From Varanus komodoensis (Eukaryota; Chordata; Lepidosauria; Squamata; Varanidae), in NCBI RefSeq assembly GCF_004798865.1, contig NW_025336481.1, forward strand, positions 33,867,721-33,931,720: a DNA stretch of 64,000 nucleotides. Reading direction: 5' to 3'. Shown here one piece after another: positions 19,805 to 32,500 of this stretch (the first letter of the stretch is position 1; each line of letters starts with the position of its first letter). The translations under genes were made by a program, and so were the position numbers. Under the pieces are notes generated by a model that had not been told where the DNA came from, did not search any database, and saw only the letters and a program-made list of their open reading frames with translations.

Positions 19805-20417
19805 GACAGACCAACAGACTATCTGAACCATCTCATGACAAAAAGAGCATCTTGTACATTCTAAAAGTACTCTGCATGTATAAAATCACCTGGAATTCAT
19901 AATCTCCCCCTTTCTCTCTGGGGCCATAGGTGCCAGACAATATTTCTGTTCATGGTATATCCAAGGGGTGGTGGGGAGAAAGAAAGCAGCTCAACACAAA
20001 TTCTTCTCTGATGGTGCCTAGAATTCCTGCAGCTCTAGCGGAATGTTATGGTGTGGAATTTATTATTTTTTTAAGTAGCCTTTTCCTCCCCACATGTGTA
20101 AACTCCTTTTGTCACTAAAAAGATACTCATCATTTTGTGCCCCCCCTCCAGCCCCCTTTCATTTGCCTCAGATAGGAACAATCTATAATAATACAGATAA
20201 TCCCTTCCAGTTGAGCAGACCAAAAAGAGAAAAAAGAAAGAAAGAAAAAGCCACAATGTACAATCCAGGTGAAAAATCTCTGATCTTCAATTGAAGTTAA
20301 TCTTTAAACTTTAATGCTTAGCCAGTAAAAGGAATGTAAAGGTAACATTTCTAAATTCTTAACATTAGCTTCTGCCCTTCAGCTATAAAGAGGTGGTAGC
20401 CCCATTGAGGATTAAGT
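19805..20417. other. Gene-free stretch
   Basis: Nothing recognised apart from short A-rich runs near 20222-20250. Confidence 0.4.
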
Positions 20418-20510
20418 TAGACTGCAATCCTACATATACTTACCTGGGATTAAGTCTCATAGAGCTCAGTGTGGCTTACTTTTGAGTAGACATGCATAGG
20501 ATTATGTTGT
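20418..20510. repeat. Short palindromic repeat ('cttacctgggagtaag' family)
   Basis: 'actgcaatcctacatatact', 'tacctgggattaagtctcat', 'gtggcttacttttgagtaga' and 'catgcataggattatg' follow the lizard consensus closely. The first and last parts are imperfect inverted repeats ('caatccta' and 'taggatta'). Confidence 0.75.
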
Positions 20511-21283
20511 GGTTATTCTTTCATTGGATGAGTTAAGTATCAGATTATGGTGACTGTACTTTTGTGTATGGGAGGCTTTATCCTATGGCTTCACATTAAC
20601 TTTTAAAGGATTACAACCACCATTCATTGGCTACTTGTATGAATGCTTTCCCTTTATTTCTCACCCAGTCTAAATTGTGGGAGGAGATGGATCTGGGGAA
20701 ACAGGCCCACTTGCTTGGTCCTACCCAGTGATGCTGGGCCTTGGAACACTGCCACTCTGGCAAGAGATGGAGTCATGAGAACAGGTGGCACTCACACTGC
20801 TCCTCTCATGCCTAAAGGGGACCTCGGTCTCAGCACCCTGAGCTGTCCAATGGGGATGCCCATAAGCCTCCAACCTCAGAGGATTACAGGCAACCTATGC
20901 CAGGTGGGAGAAGCAGTGCGGGTGATCCCACTCCACAAGTCTACCTGTGGAGCTTTGGACTGGGAGGGAAGGAGGCTGGATCAGTGTCAAGATACATCCC
21001 GTACTGCCACCTTGACCCTTTCTCTGAGCTCACTCTTACAACCTCAGAGAGGCCACCAGTGTGGTTCTTTCAATGGCAGCTTTGAGGAAGGGAGGAAAGG
21101 TATCTGAGCATGGATTCCCAGTGCCAAGGCTGGAGCTCTTTTTCTGACCAGAGACCAAGAAGCCAAATAATCCCATAACCCCTAGATACTGGACAGGGGC
21201 CCTTAGGATCACTGCCTAGCCATAGAGCATGAGAATAATTAATAGGATACAGCTTCTTTCTTTTTCTTCTAAGCATATCAATA

Positions 21284-21329
<46 letters not shown>

Positions 21330-22511
21330 CTCATATACAACATTGCACTCCTACCTGTTTTCATCTCCTTTGGGAGAAGTCCCTTTGTAAAGCTAATTGT
21401 CTTAATTGCCCATTCAAGAGGAGGCCACCTCCAAATACTTTGCATGATAACAAGGACAGCTCATGGCAGTATACAGCCTATACAGCTACCCCAATATTTG
21501 GAGTAAGTGTAGAGGAAGCAGTGGATTCTGGGAGGCAGAATCTCAGCATCCATGCTCCTCACAAATTCCAAGTTCTGCAACCCTGTAAGCCCTGGCTCCT
21601 CTACACAATGGCATGTCACTGCAATCTTGCACTGATACACAGCCGCCTTTGCTAATGTGCTGCTCTTGGCAAGGACTCGACGGGTTGCTGCAGCTTCTCT
21701 GAGTGCATTCCAGGGAACGAAGAGTTATATCAAAAGGTGAAGAGAAGAACACATGGCTAGTACTGAATTTCTGCTTTAATTATCACCCTACTGCCATTTT
21801 AAAATAGTAATGATGTCTCTCCCATCTTTCCAGATTCAAATGGTGTCTAATGGCTGATGTAATGGTGAGTAAATGTATCACTGAGCTGCCCTACAGAAAG
21901 CCACATGCTGGTATGTGTTAATGAGAAAGGGTGCTGCTTAGCAAACCACTCCTTTCCATTGCATTTACTATTAGGGAGACTGAAAAAATATGTGCCATTT
22001 TTCTTCCTGCAGTTTTATCACAAAGCTTTCTAAATGTTACATCCTTTCATTTAACAGGTGCTGCTTCCTTGACCCTTCTCTATATACTCTAATTAGACTG
22101 GCTGGACATTTTGGCTTAGCTCTTTCTGTAGATTCATTGATTTGTAAGAAAATGGCCAAGCAATTTGTGGAACACACAATAGTCAGAGTCTAAGGGATGG
22201 ATCATATTGCCATATTCCATATGAAATCAATGGACCATGGATTAAGCATCCGCAAATCGTTTAAAGCTATGGTGCTCGGATTTAAACCACTTACATACAT
22301 TGGCAACAACCCAAATGGAATTCTTCTGGGACTGTCTCCAGAGAGAGAAAGTTGTACATAAAGTCCATTGATTTCTAAAGGACATTCCATGAAATTTATT
22401 GGATTAAGCAGAAACCTTTGAACAATCAGAGACTTCTTAATTAGATAGAATGAAGCGAAGTATGAAATCAGTTCCTTTCAAAAACAAGAAGCATATCTCT
22501 ATGTATACCAG
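20511..22511. other. Gene-free stretch; GC-rich 154-codon frame at 20643-21107
   Basis: A 154-codon open frame lies on the plus strand at 20643-21107 in GC-rich DNA. Its protein has no domain, signal or repeat that I recognise, and no splice-site context makes it a convincing exon, so it is left uncalled. An ATT microsatellite lies at 21284-21328. Confidence 0.4.
21284..21328. repeat. (ATT)n microsatellite with repeat-like flank
   Basis: Fifteen or so ATT units. The left flank 'cttctttctttttcttctaa' recurs at 23468-23500 beside another ATT-rich stretch, hinting that both are 3' ends of one interspersed repeat on the minus strand. Confidence 0.85.
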
Positions 22512-22672
22512 GGACATGAATGGGCAAGTCCTGTTGCCTTCATAACTGTTGTGGAGGTCCTCTAGACATCCAACTGGCTGGTCCAGCAATGTGGACAGGG
22601 TTCTGGATTAGGTATGCCTTTGGTCTGATCCAGTGGGGTTCTTCTTGGTCTTGGTCTTGGTCTTGGTCTTGT
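22512..22672 (+). mobile_element. CR1 LINE 3' end with expanded tail
   Basis: 'ggacagggttctggattagg' and 'tttggtctgatccagtgggg' are the final part of CR1, as in 9450-9500. Instead of the usual tail it ends in tandem TCTTGG units from about 22643 to 22672. Confidence 0.75.
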
Positions 22673-25322
22673 GGAAGACCTCCTATGGTTGATCTTGAAA
22701 TGGCATGAGATCCAACCATACCAGACAGAGGCAGCCCTGGCATTCTGGTGAGACTTGGATGAGATATGGATGGACCCACAGACACTGATGGGCTATGGGA
22801 AAGTACAAACTTTCAGCAAGGACTCTAGACTTTTTTCTTGTTTTAATGCGGGAACTTCCATTAATGAAACATGCTGAATCTGTCACTTTGCTGCTGGGTT
22901 GTCAGTTCCTCCAACCCTATTGAGGCCAAAATGTGTCAAACAGACAGATTAGTCAGTGAGAGATGGACAGAATCAGCCAAAGGATGAGCAAATTAAACTA
23001 CAGTGCTGTCAAAAAAAAAAAAGTTCTGTCCACATCATAGACCTGATACAGAGGCGATACATAGCACAACTGCCTTCTTCCTAGCATTTCTACATTGACA
23101 CAATTTTCCTGTCAAGCACTGAACTTGAATATCATGGGCAACCATCACACTGACTGACATACTTGCTCTGGGTTTTTGGAATTAGTCAACACCTAACAAA
23201 GACTTTGGTGCCTTACAGTGTTTCGCTCAAGCAGAAAATGTTCAGTGTATACATTTAAGTGGGAGCAACAAGTCTTTAGCACTGTTTATTTGCATATCCA
23301 GTACTGTTTGTTTTCTCTATTTTTGCTTTTCTTACCAACACTAAGCAGGATATTTAACAGCCATAAAAGAAGCAATATTCTTCTCCAAAGGCCTCTTAGG
23401 TTAAAGCAGAGCAGAGGAAATGCAAGTTCAAAATGCAATCTGTGTAAAGCAGACATACAGGAGTGTAGCTTCTTTCTTTTCTTCTAAGCATGTCAACACA
23501 TAATATTTATTATTAATATCAGATACACCTTGGTTGTCTCTTGGTAAAGGATGAGACAGTTACATTTGGTGCACTTTCCAAGGACAGGGTGTCACCAACT
23601 CATCAGATGAGGACAGTGCAGACCAAGAGATGGAGGTGTAGAAATTGAAGGGGACAGAAGAGGGTGACACCATTGCCCCCAGATTCTCAGACAGACCAGG
23701 GGATCGGGAAGGGCTGGGAAGAGGAGGGAGAGGACCAAGGAGAGGTGGAAGATGAGCCATTATCCTGTCCAGTCCCTGAATCCATGACAGTCAGGATAGA
23801 AGAGCTACCCTGATAGAGGGTCTGTGCAGATTTGGAGGCTGGAGTGCCTAAAGAAGGACCCACCCAAGAGGGTGCAGACTAGTGTTAATGAAACAGAAGA
23901 TTTCGAGAAGTAGTTTCTAGTTTGGAGTCAACTAACCGCTCTGTTCATGCAGAGATACTAGTTTTTCAGCTGCTGTAGCTTGTTATCTGTGTTTTGACAA
24001 TAACGAAATATTTTTCAAGGAGACTGTCTGTGGCTTTGCACACTTGAAACAAATAAGGAGAAACTTAGCTTACAATGGTTGACTATCAGTTTTTATCCCT
24101 TCACAAGTTTGTTCCTAGAGCCTTTGGTTAGTTCTCTTGATGCAGAGTGTGGTGAGGATAAACTCACTGAGGATTATCTAGGTGTCCATGAATTAATGGA
24201 TGGGCATCTGTGAACAGAATGGTTTTCCCCTCTCTAAATCCACTCCATGGGGTTGCAGAATCCTCTGAAGCAGAATTTGGGGCTGTGATGCTGTAGAGGG
24301 AGGGAGGAGAAAGGAAAATTCCACATGTGATGGGAAGTCCAGATGCTCAGCATTAGATATCATTCCTAGTTTTGTTACTATGCTGCAGAGGGCAAAGTCC
24401 ACAATGGAAATGGAAAGCATGTTTCACAGTTGCACGAATGACTAGGATCGGATGAGTTCAGGATCAGCCATCTCCCACGATAAAAGAAACCACCGCAACA
24501 TCCAGGTTCAGAAACCATCAATAGCTTTTCATTTTTTATTAGCATAAGCAAAGCACATGCCCTTTAGGCTTCTTATCTTCTCATAATCCCTGCATTCAGA
24601 TTTTAGGCACAATCCTCAGCATGTTAGATGCAAAAATATCCTACATCTCCCAGCATTCAATGGGACTGAAGCTAAGCCTGTGAGCCAGCTGAACATTGCC
24701 TGCATTGTATAATTTTAATCACAAATCTCCAAGCAACAGGCACCAAAATTTAAGTCTTATTCTTCCTGAAGCCCTCCACCCCCACCCCTTCATGGAACAC
24801 AGCAAAGAAATAAGAAATTGGCAGAGCTACACAGGAGGAAATACACTGAAGTTAAACTGGGGCTATTGAGCTTAAGGCCAGCCGTAGGAACACGTGCCAT
24901 CACCAATTTCCTAACAGCTTTAATAGTATTCACAGTTCTTCCTCCAGCTTCTTAGCTGGTTCATAGCAAACAAGAATAAAGTTGATCTCTGAGGTTTTGA
25001 GAGTGCTCAAGCCATTAATATTCCAAAAAGCAATTTTTTTCAAGATGGAAAGTGGACTTTCAAGGGTGCAGACAGCCCACGCCCCCAGCTCCTATTTTTA
25101 TGCCTTTCACTTTTTCCTTTTTCTTTTTTCCTTTTCTTTTTGTATCTGTTTCTCATCCCACTATGCTGCTCTATGGGTGAGATTTTAAGACTTTTTTTCT
25201 CCTACTGTGGAAGTACAGATGTTGTTAAATCCATTCTGCCCATGTTTCATGTCAGGCAGGTTTCATTCCATTGTCTATCTACACATTTATGGAGCTGATT
25301 CTTTCAATGAGAATTTCATAGT
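22673..25322. other. Gene-free stretch
   Basis: No gene. 23560-23830 is purine-rich and slightly GC-rich on the plus strand; I could not assign it. Short poly-A at 23010-23021. Confidence 0.4.
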
Positions 25323-25500
25323 ATAAGAACATAAGAAGAGCTCAGCTGGCTCACAGCCAGGGTCCAGCTAGTCCAGCATTCAGGTCACCCCATGGCCAGC
25401 CGACTGCCCACAGACACCCACAAGCAGGACCTGAATGCAACAGTACCTTCCTGCCCAAGTACTTAGAGCAACTGGTGCAGGAAAAGAACGTTCCTTTGCA
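25323..25500 (-). mobile_element. CR1 LINE 3' end
   Basis: Reading on the plus strand, 'aagaacataagaagagctca' is the complement of the CR1 tail. It is followed by 'gtccagctagtccagcattc', 'ccatggccagccgactgccc' and 'acaagcaggacctgaatgca', the reversed CR1 3' region. 5'-truncated and non-coding. Confidence 0.9.
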
Positions 25501-26087
25501 GAGGCCCTTCTGTAAAAATCCATCTCCAAAAGGTGAAAACACATCTGCAAAATTTGCACAACTCAAAAAAAAAAAGCCCCAAATGGTTCACTGCAAAATT
25601 GGCAGGTTACACTTGCAGAAATCCAGTCTCATTGACTTCTGGTGCAGAGTTCTCTGTCATCCCTACTTTCATCACTGCATGATCTGCACCAATCAATGGG
25701 ATGACAGTGTACCAATGTCACTTTTATATGAATGCAACAAATAAATAAATAGCCCCCATTATTCTACCCATCCATGATTTCCATCTTCCTGAGATGAGTT
25801 TTATTGCTAATATCTCCTGCTGCTTAAAGCAGGGTTTCATTTAAAGTTTATTCATTTCTGTTTTATTCATTGTCTATAAAATTGCATTTAGGGTAGACAT
25901 TTTTTCATATTATCATTGCCATTTCAACACCTTGAACTGCTGGGAAAAGTGGGGTATACATTTATTCAATCAATGATAAATCAGTATAACCAACCTGATT
26001 TAGCAAAACAAAAGTATCACTGGTGATAGGAAATGGAGCAATCTTTTCCCTCAGTTCAGATTGGTGTGAATACCAAGGCACCTCCCT

Positions 26088-26101
26088 GTTGCCAAGGCAA
26101 C
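26088..26101. promoter_or_regulatory. RFX-type X-box palindrome
   Basis: 'gttgccaaggcaac' is a perfect inverted repeat (GTTGCC, two bases, GGCAAC), which is the full-site form bound by RFX transcription factors. A half-site 'ccttggcaac' lies about 107 bp downstream at 26195-26204. No promoter or first exon is recognised nearby, so a distal element would be the likely role. Confidence 0.5.
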
Positions 26102-26550
26102 CATGCTTCCTTGACAATAAGAATTGCAGAGTCCTGCCACAATGCACTGTGGGAGTTTCACAGCACCACAGCATGGCAAGACAGGGGATGTCTGCCTTGG
26201 CAACAGAGATGTGCTTCCTACTTGCATCCATTACCTCAAATGCCCGAGAAACTTGGGGCCCAGCTCTGGTAGCATCCCATCATTACGCTTTGGACAAACT
26301 GGTCTGCCTTAGAGTTTCTGTAAAACTTGAGATACTTGAATTGCAATTCAAATTTCAGTGCTTGTGATTTTTGGAGGAATAATGAGCCCTGACTCAGATC
26401 CAATGAACTTATTTTAACTGTAATTCAAACCAAGTTAATTTATTTTCTGTGCCTGCCCTATGCAATTTTCATGGTTTCAGAGGAGGGATCTGTTTGCTTG
26501 TTTTCGCTTTAGTATAATTACAGTAAGATGACTGAAATGCTGTTTAAGCA

Positions 26551-26552
26551 TT

Positions 26553-26590
<38 letters not shown>
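26551..26590. repeat. (ATTT)n microsatellite
   Basis: Ten or so perfect TTTA units. Confidence 0.95.
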
Positions 26591-26591
<1 letters not shown>

Positions 26592-28522
26592 GGTGAAAGG
26601 CTAAAAAGCACGGCCCCTGCCATGCTCTTCCATGCCTCAGCCAGCATGTGCACTGTTAAAGGAGATCCTCTACCACTGTTTCCAGGAATGGAAACAAGAA
26701 AAGATGGCTGCCATTATTGATCCCAGGGTCTTGTTGTGAAAGCAGCTGGCAGGAGTCATGCTTCCTAGTCTCTCAGTAAGGTTTGTCTTTCAATTGAATT
26801 AAAGAGAAAAGGTGGAGGGTTTTTAAGCATCAGGCCAATTTATATTACAGCATGGTGGGCGACATGGTGGGCAACCCCCCCCGGGGGTTGTGGGCACCCC
26901 CACCTTTGTAGTCCTCTCCCTCTGTGATGTGGTTCTTACCACTGCCCCACTGAAGGTTTCCCTGAGATTCTGCAGGGGGAAAAAAGAGTGTCTTCCTTGG
27001 TTTTCTGAAGAATTGCTCTTGTCTGACCTGGCAAACAAAGCATCTGTTTCCAACCCTCCACAGTTATCCACCCTTTATTAGAGTAAGTTTAAAACCACTA
27101 TTACTTTAAAATCTCACAATAACAGAATCCATTCAAACAAAGAAGTCTGGATTTTTAACTTGGAGAACAAATTATGAATTAGGATGGGATCACTTCATCC
27201 ATCACTGTTTGGTATTCATGAAAATGAATGGTTTGGTCTCATTCCACAGTTCCATTATCAATTAGTATCATGTAGCTCACATGATGCTCACATTTATCTA
27301 TGCAATTTGGTACCCCCAGGTTCACTTTACTAAAAAGAAGGCAGGGAACATATTTGTGCATGTTGTTCCTTTTAGTTTTGCAAACACCTTTGTTTTCAGC
27401 AGAAACTATCTGGCGAAATTGCCATCTTGTGCCAAAATATTTTGGCAGACAGACCAGGCATCTAGTGCAAAACAGGAAATGCAATATGTTTAGGGAACTA
27501 TGCTGAGAGCCATTCATTATGCTGGTGATTGTTTTGCTTTGGAAAGGAACGAAGACAGATATTTCTAGCAATTTTATTAATGTTATGAAATGAAGCATTA
27601 CTACTAGAAACATTGCTCCATGCTGTAAACTTTTTTTCTGAGGACTTTTCCATACTGTTTAGCTCTCCAATATGGCACTCCTGGGTGTAGTTCTCCAAAG
27701 TCCCCAGTATAAAGATTCACCTTGCAGACATGTGCTGGAAGCCAAAGTGAGATTCAGCACCAAGTGAATCTGTTCTTGTTTCAACAGAATCAGCTGTCCC
27801 ATGAGATGGGGTGAATCCCTTGCTTGAGGTGACTGATTCAATATGGTAGATTATCTCACCACATCTTGCCACCGGGAACACCAAGTGCTTTGCTTCCCCA
27901 TGCCTCCCTGTGATGACCTCTCAAAGTAAGGTAAAGGGTAGGTGGCCATTCTGGACAGGTCCTCTGGTCACTCTCTAGAGTAGCCACTTCTCTGAGGACC
28001 TCTCAGAGTAAGGCATGAGACAGCTGGTCTCTATGCCAGCTTCTTTTCTGATGTGGCACATGCTGCTGCAGGAAAGCAGCCAGGAAGACCTCCCAGGGTG
28101 TCTACCTACTGCCTCCTTCTGAGGTTCTCAGAGAAAAACACCAGCCGATCAAGCTCTAGAGGGTTGTACTGGGCACAATCTACAAAGGCCTTAGCAGGAG
28201 AGAATCTGACACAGCTTCCTGGAACACTACTCAAGCAATGCTTCACAGTGCAGACTAATTGGCCCAGGTTGAGCTATGCATGCTGTATCCAGCCAGGGAA
28301 AGCCCATGCACCTCAAAGGTTTTCCCAGGTGAAGCCCTGGTCCCTGATGCCACCTGCCCTACAAAGAGCCAGGCTGGCTGGTCATTTGGACCCAACCCAG
28401 AATATGTTTCTGCCCCAGATGTATAGGATACAGCTACTGCCTGTTGCACCAGCGTTGCAATGGTGTATGGCCCAGAACCCTTAGCCAGGTGCTTCCAGTC
28501 CCTGTCAGCTGAACTACAGGAA

Positions 28523-28551
28523 GACAGAGAGAGAAAGAGAGAGAGAGAGAA
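28523..28551. repeat. (AG)n microsatellite
   Basis: GA dinucleotide repeat with one AAAG interruption. Confidence 0.9.
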
Positions 28552-29211
28552 TTGATGTATATATTTTTTTAAAAAAAATCAGGGTACATTTTTAACCAAT
28601 TTAACCAGGTCCAGTGGTTTCACAGATCAGTGGTTCCATGAAATTATTTTTCCTGCATCTGAGATTACATGAACGCTCTTTTTTTGCCTTTCCTGAGCTC
28701 AGTGTTGATGAATGCCTTCCATGGTAGCAAGCTCATACATCTTTTGGTCTATCCCCCACCCACCCTACCCTCTCTTCCAGCTTCTCTCAATGTAGTTGGA
28801 TGCAATGTAGGGTGTAATGACTCTCTTCTTTCTAGATCCTGTATTCATATTCTTTAGTCAAGTTAAAAACTAAGGAAGGAGGAACACCAAGGACAGATGA
28901 GCAATGGCATTGCACTCCATTGGGACTAACAATGGAGAGGAGAAAGGAATCGGAGGGAAATTTGTATAATAGTTGACTAGATTTGGTTTTGACATGCATG
29001 TGTGCTTTGTGCATGTCCATAAAGATGAGGGATAAGGATCAATGTGGGCAGCAGACTGTAAAACAAACAATTAGAGACCAAGAGGTGACAGCTGGTAAAA
29101 ACTTGCCCTATCCAGCTAGGTCCAGACAGGGCTAAACACAGAGATGGGACCATGCACACAAAGGGTGGGGGCAGGGGGAGTCCATTAAGGTCACAAGGCA
29201 GAGGCAGCCAA
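28552..29211. other. Gene-free stretch
   Basis: Nothing recognised. Confidence 0.4.
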
Positions 29212-29272
29212 TCTCTAAGCTGAGACGGGCTTCTGGGACTTGTAGTTCAAAACATCAGAAAGGCAATAGGTT
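29212..29272. repeat. Palindromic repeat fragment ('gggagttgtagtcc' family)
   Basis: 'cttctgggacttgtagttca' and 'aataggttgcc' match one half of the palindromic repeat; the other half is missing. Confidence 0.45.
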
Positions 29273-29465
29273 GCCTTCCTATCTTAAGCATTTGCAAGGA
29301 GGCTGCAACACATGTAAGTACCACACCTGAATGCCTGACAGCAGGATTAGGCTGCAGCCTGCAAATCACACCCTATCTTCAACCTTTCCCATACCCTACC
29401 TGTATGTGAAGAATGCTGTGGATAATCTCCTTAACCAGATATTTATTATTTATTAAAAAGATACT

Positions 29466-29576
29466 GTCCAGTTGTTGGACTACAAGTTCCATCATGCCCT
29501 GCCAACAAGCCCACACCAGCTGGGGTGATGGAAAATGTAGTCTAATTCATCTCAATAGACCCAAGTTGGGGAAAGC
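29466..29576. repeat. Palindromic MITE-like repeat ('gggagttgtagtcc' family)
   Basis: 'ttggactacaagttccatca' at the left and 'gatggaaaatgtagtctaat' at the right are inverted copies of the family core, followed by the end 'acccaagttggggaaagc'. Confidence 0.7.
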
Positions 29577-32500
29577 AAATTTATACCTTTGTCCTGCAGG
29601 GGCATGCACGGACACGGTAAGACAGTAACTTTGAAGGGCTAATTTTTTCAAAGTTGGAAGCTTTATTCATGGAAATGTTTCTGACTCTTCACAGTTTACA
29701 TTATTATGCCTAGGTTTCATTTGGCTGTGGATTTAGAGACCCTGCGAATATTGAGAGGCCTAAGGCAGCTGTTCCCAAAGCCTTGACATGAGCTGAAGAG
29801 CTATTGGCTTCAAAGAAACTCCCATACTTGAAGTGCTTTAAAATATTTAAAAGAACAACTTATATCTGCTGAAGGATCACATAGGATTAAAATTATCCAT
29901 TCATTTCCTTTGCAGTTCACAATAAAGCAAGTTGTTGTATTTAAAAAAAAAAATCAAAGGTTTCCCAAATATACTGGATTATGATTTGTCCCACCCATCC
30001 TCCAGAAAGAAAAGGAAAGCATTACTTTTCCCTTGGCAAAAATATGGTTACTAATCTGAGCTTTGCCACATGCTACTCTTACTTCTGGACTTCTAGGTAA
30101 TTCTTTTGATGACTTCACTGACAAAAATTAGATAGTCAGGGCCATTAACCCACAGTCGAGGGCACCCTCCACTTATTAGATTTTTTTTTTAATCAGACAC
30201 CTTTGATCCCAAGTTATAATTCTTGGCAGACAGCTTGCTAGCAACATAACACACATTTTCCATTTTCCATTTCCAGCAGTAAGTAATGCTTAGCAAATTA
30301 GAGAGGTGTTAGAGAAGGACAGCAATGCCTGAAAAGGAACAGGAACCCACGAACAGGATTATTGGCCATAGTAATCTCTTTCTCCAGGTTTAATCCTTCC
30401 TGAAGGATTGAGCATGGCATCCCCACAAGGCCCCACTGTAAAGTGTCACACTGCCTTACTGGTCAGCTAACATGGCAATATTCTGCTCTCCCATCCCATG
30501 CAGATTTTACCAAGATTATGACCAGATTCATACACAGAGTGACCACATGACTTGTGTTACCTTGGACAACACAAATGAAATCATGCTGGCATGATCTGAA
30601 ATGGAGGGGGCAACTGATTACTATTAATGTTTTCTTACTTACACCTGCCATTGCTTCAGTATGTCACTTTAGTCTTTTAGACTGATTACTTGTCCTTTGT
30701 GCCTAGCCATACCTCCCATGACAGCCATGTAGGGGTGGTGCCCAAAATTGCCAGATGGGCCCAAAAGAGTTACCAAGGGTTCCTATGCTCTGCACAGCTC
30801 TTCTTCTGCCCCAAAGGCCCCAGTCCTCAGAGCCTCTCTCTCCCTTCTTACATTCTGCTTTCCCATGGATTCTGCCAAAATATTCTCAAACTTTTTTTAT
30901 TGTTCTGAAATAATAATTGTCAATAATTAAACAACTAGCTTAATCTACTTTGCAGAATGGATGGAAACGCACTAATGGGGGTTTCAAGGAAAATACAGAG
31001 ACTTGCTCTTACTTCCCTGTAATTCACTACGAAGAACCCAAAAGAAAACCTTCTTTTCTCTGTGACAGCAACACATATTCTTCCCATATGTACTTTGTTG
31101 ATCCCTTGCCCTTAGTTGTCATGCACCCAATATTATGGTCTGTCGAATGCCCTCCTGTGAGCTCCTCACCCATGTTCTTTGTATAAATGAAAAGGGGGGG
31201 GGGGGATTGCCTTGTTCACTCAGCCTTGCAGAAAAGCTTTCACAAGAGAGAATTACCAGAGGCAGCCAACTTGTGAACTATGCACTCCCCTTTCTTCACC
31301 CCTTCACCTTGGTGAGGTGTTAATGGCCACACTGGTTGGGACCATTTAAATATTAATATTACCAAAGGAGACAGCCTTACAGTTCCCTGGGAATAAAAGG
31401 ACATTGCTCAACATGCTTAACTGCTGTTAAAGGAACCAGGCTGCAATACAGACTATGTCTCCACCCAATCCTCTTTCTAATTCAGCACAAAGGTAGGATG
31501 CTTGGCAGTGGATGTGTGCAGAGTGGGTGGGTGTGTTTTACGTGGCATGAGCCAAAATGCTAACTCTGAGAGGTCAAGATTGGAAGCATGCAATGTGGAG
31601 AGTTTAAAAGGGAATATCGATTAATATTAAAGGACAATCTTATGCAAATGACCTGCAGGGGAGTAAAGCTAATAACTAAGCCAACAGAGTGCGGATAATG
31701 GCTGATAAAATATTCAAAAGGTATTAATTGTCACCTGGTGTATATGAGGGTAATCTGTGACAAGTGGCAGGGTGGGTTAATGATTACAGTAAGCATGCCC
31801 TTGAGGACTGTCCCAGCCAAACTGGGGTCCTGAGGATACTTCAACTAGTGGAGAAGGACAACATAAGAATGCAAATTGCAAGGAAAATCCACATCAGGAA
31901 GATTCCATCTGAATCCAACTGAATGTAGAAACAGCCTTAGGAGAGACATCACCAGTCCATGGTAAAGGTAGTTCTCATAGGACTGATTTAGAATTAAATT
32001 CTTCCAATGTAGCATTAAAAAAGGTCTCTGAGTGCCAGCATCTCAGGAATATGCATTTTGAGGATGACATTTCTCCTGTTACCAAATGTTGTAAGTGCCC
32101 TGTAACTTGAGCTATTTACTCAATGCCCACAGTTGTTGCATAAAGTGGAAGGTTAGTTCTGAAATATTCTAAATGACAAATTTTCAATTTGTGTAAAAAC
32201 CTGACCTGATTAAGAGCTGGACTACACATTCCATAACAATAATACAATAGTATTGGATTTTAGGGTTGCATGTTTGAAATCCTGTTGGATTTTACAATGC
32301 AAAAGCTTGCATTTTGAAATCCTCCTGATGTACAAAAATGCCCTGTAGTTAGAAAACTAGCAGATGAGGGGAATGTTTTTAGCTCAGACCTTCTCTCGTG
32401 CTAGTTTTCTATGTGCAGATATTTGCTTCTTGTTTGTTTAAAACAAAAAAAATTGAAGAGTATCAGAGAAGTGTCGTGGAAATAACACACTGCTCAAGAA

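Larger units (their letters stand above)
25501..28522. other. Gene-free stretch; L2-like tail, X-box and ATTT repeat inside
   Basis: No gene recognised. 25925-25975 ('gggaaaagtggggtatacat' followed by ATTC-like units) looks like the 3' end of a decayed L2-type LINE. The X-box at 26088-26101 and the ATTT microsatellite are listed separately. A 143-codon open frame at 28053-28484 has no recognisable domain. Confidence 0.4.

Noticed and set aside
20643-21107. 154-codon open frame on the plus strand
   Set aside because: No domain, no splice context and low-complexity composition; not supported as an exon.
23560-23830. Possible LTR-type repeat fragment
   Set aside because: I could see no ends, primer-binding site or coding homology, so it cannot be called a fossil element.
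28053-28484. 143-codon open frame on the plus strand
   Set aside because: No recognisable domain or homology; other frames in the area are of similar length.
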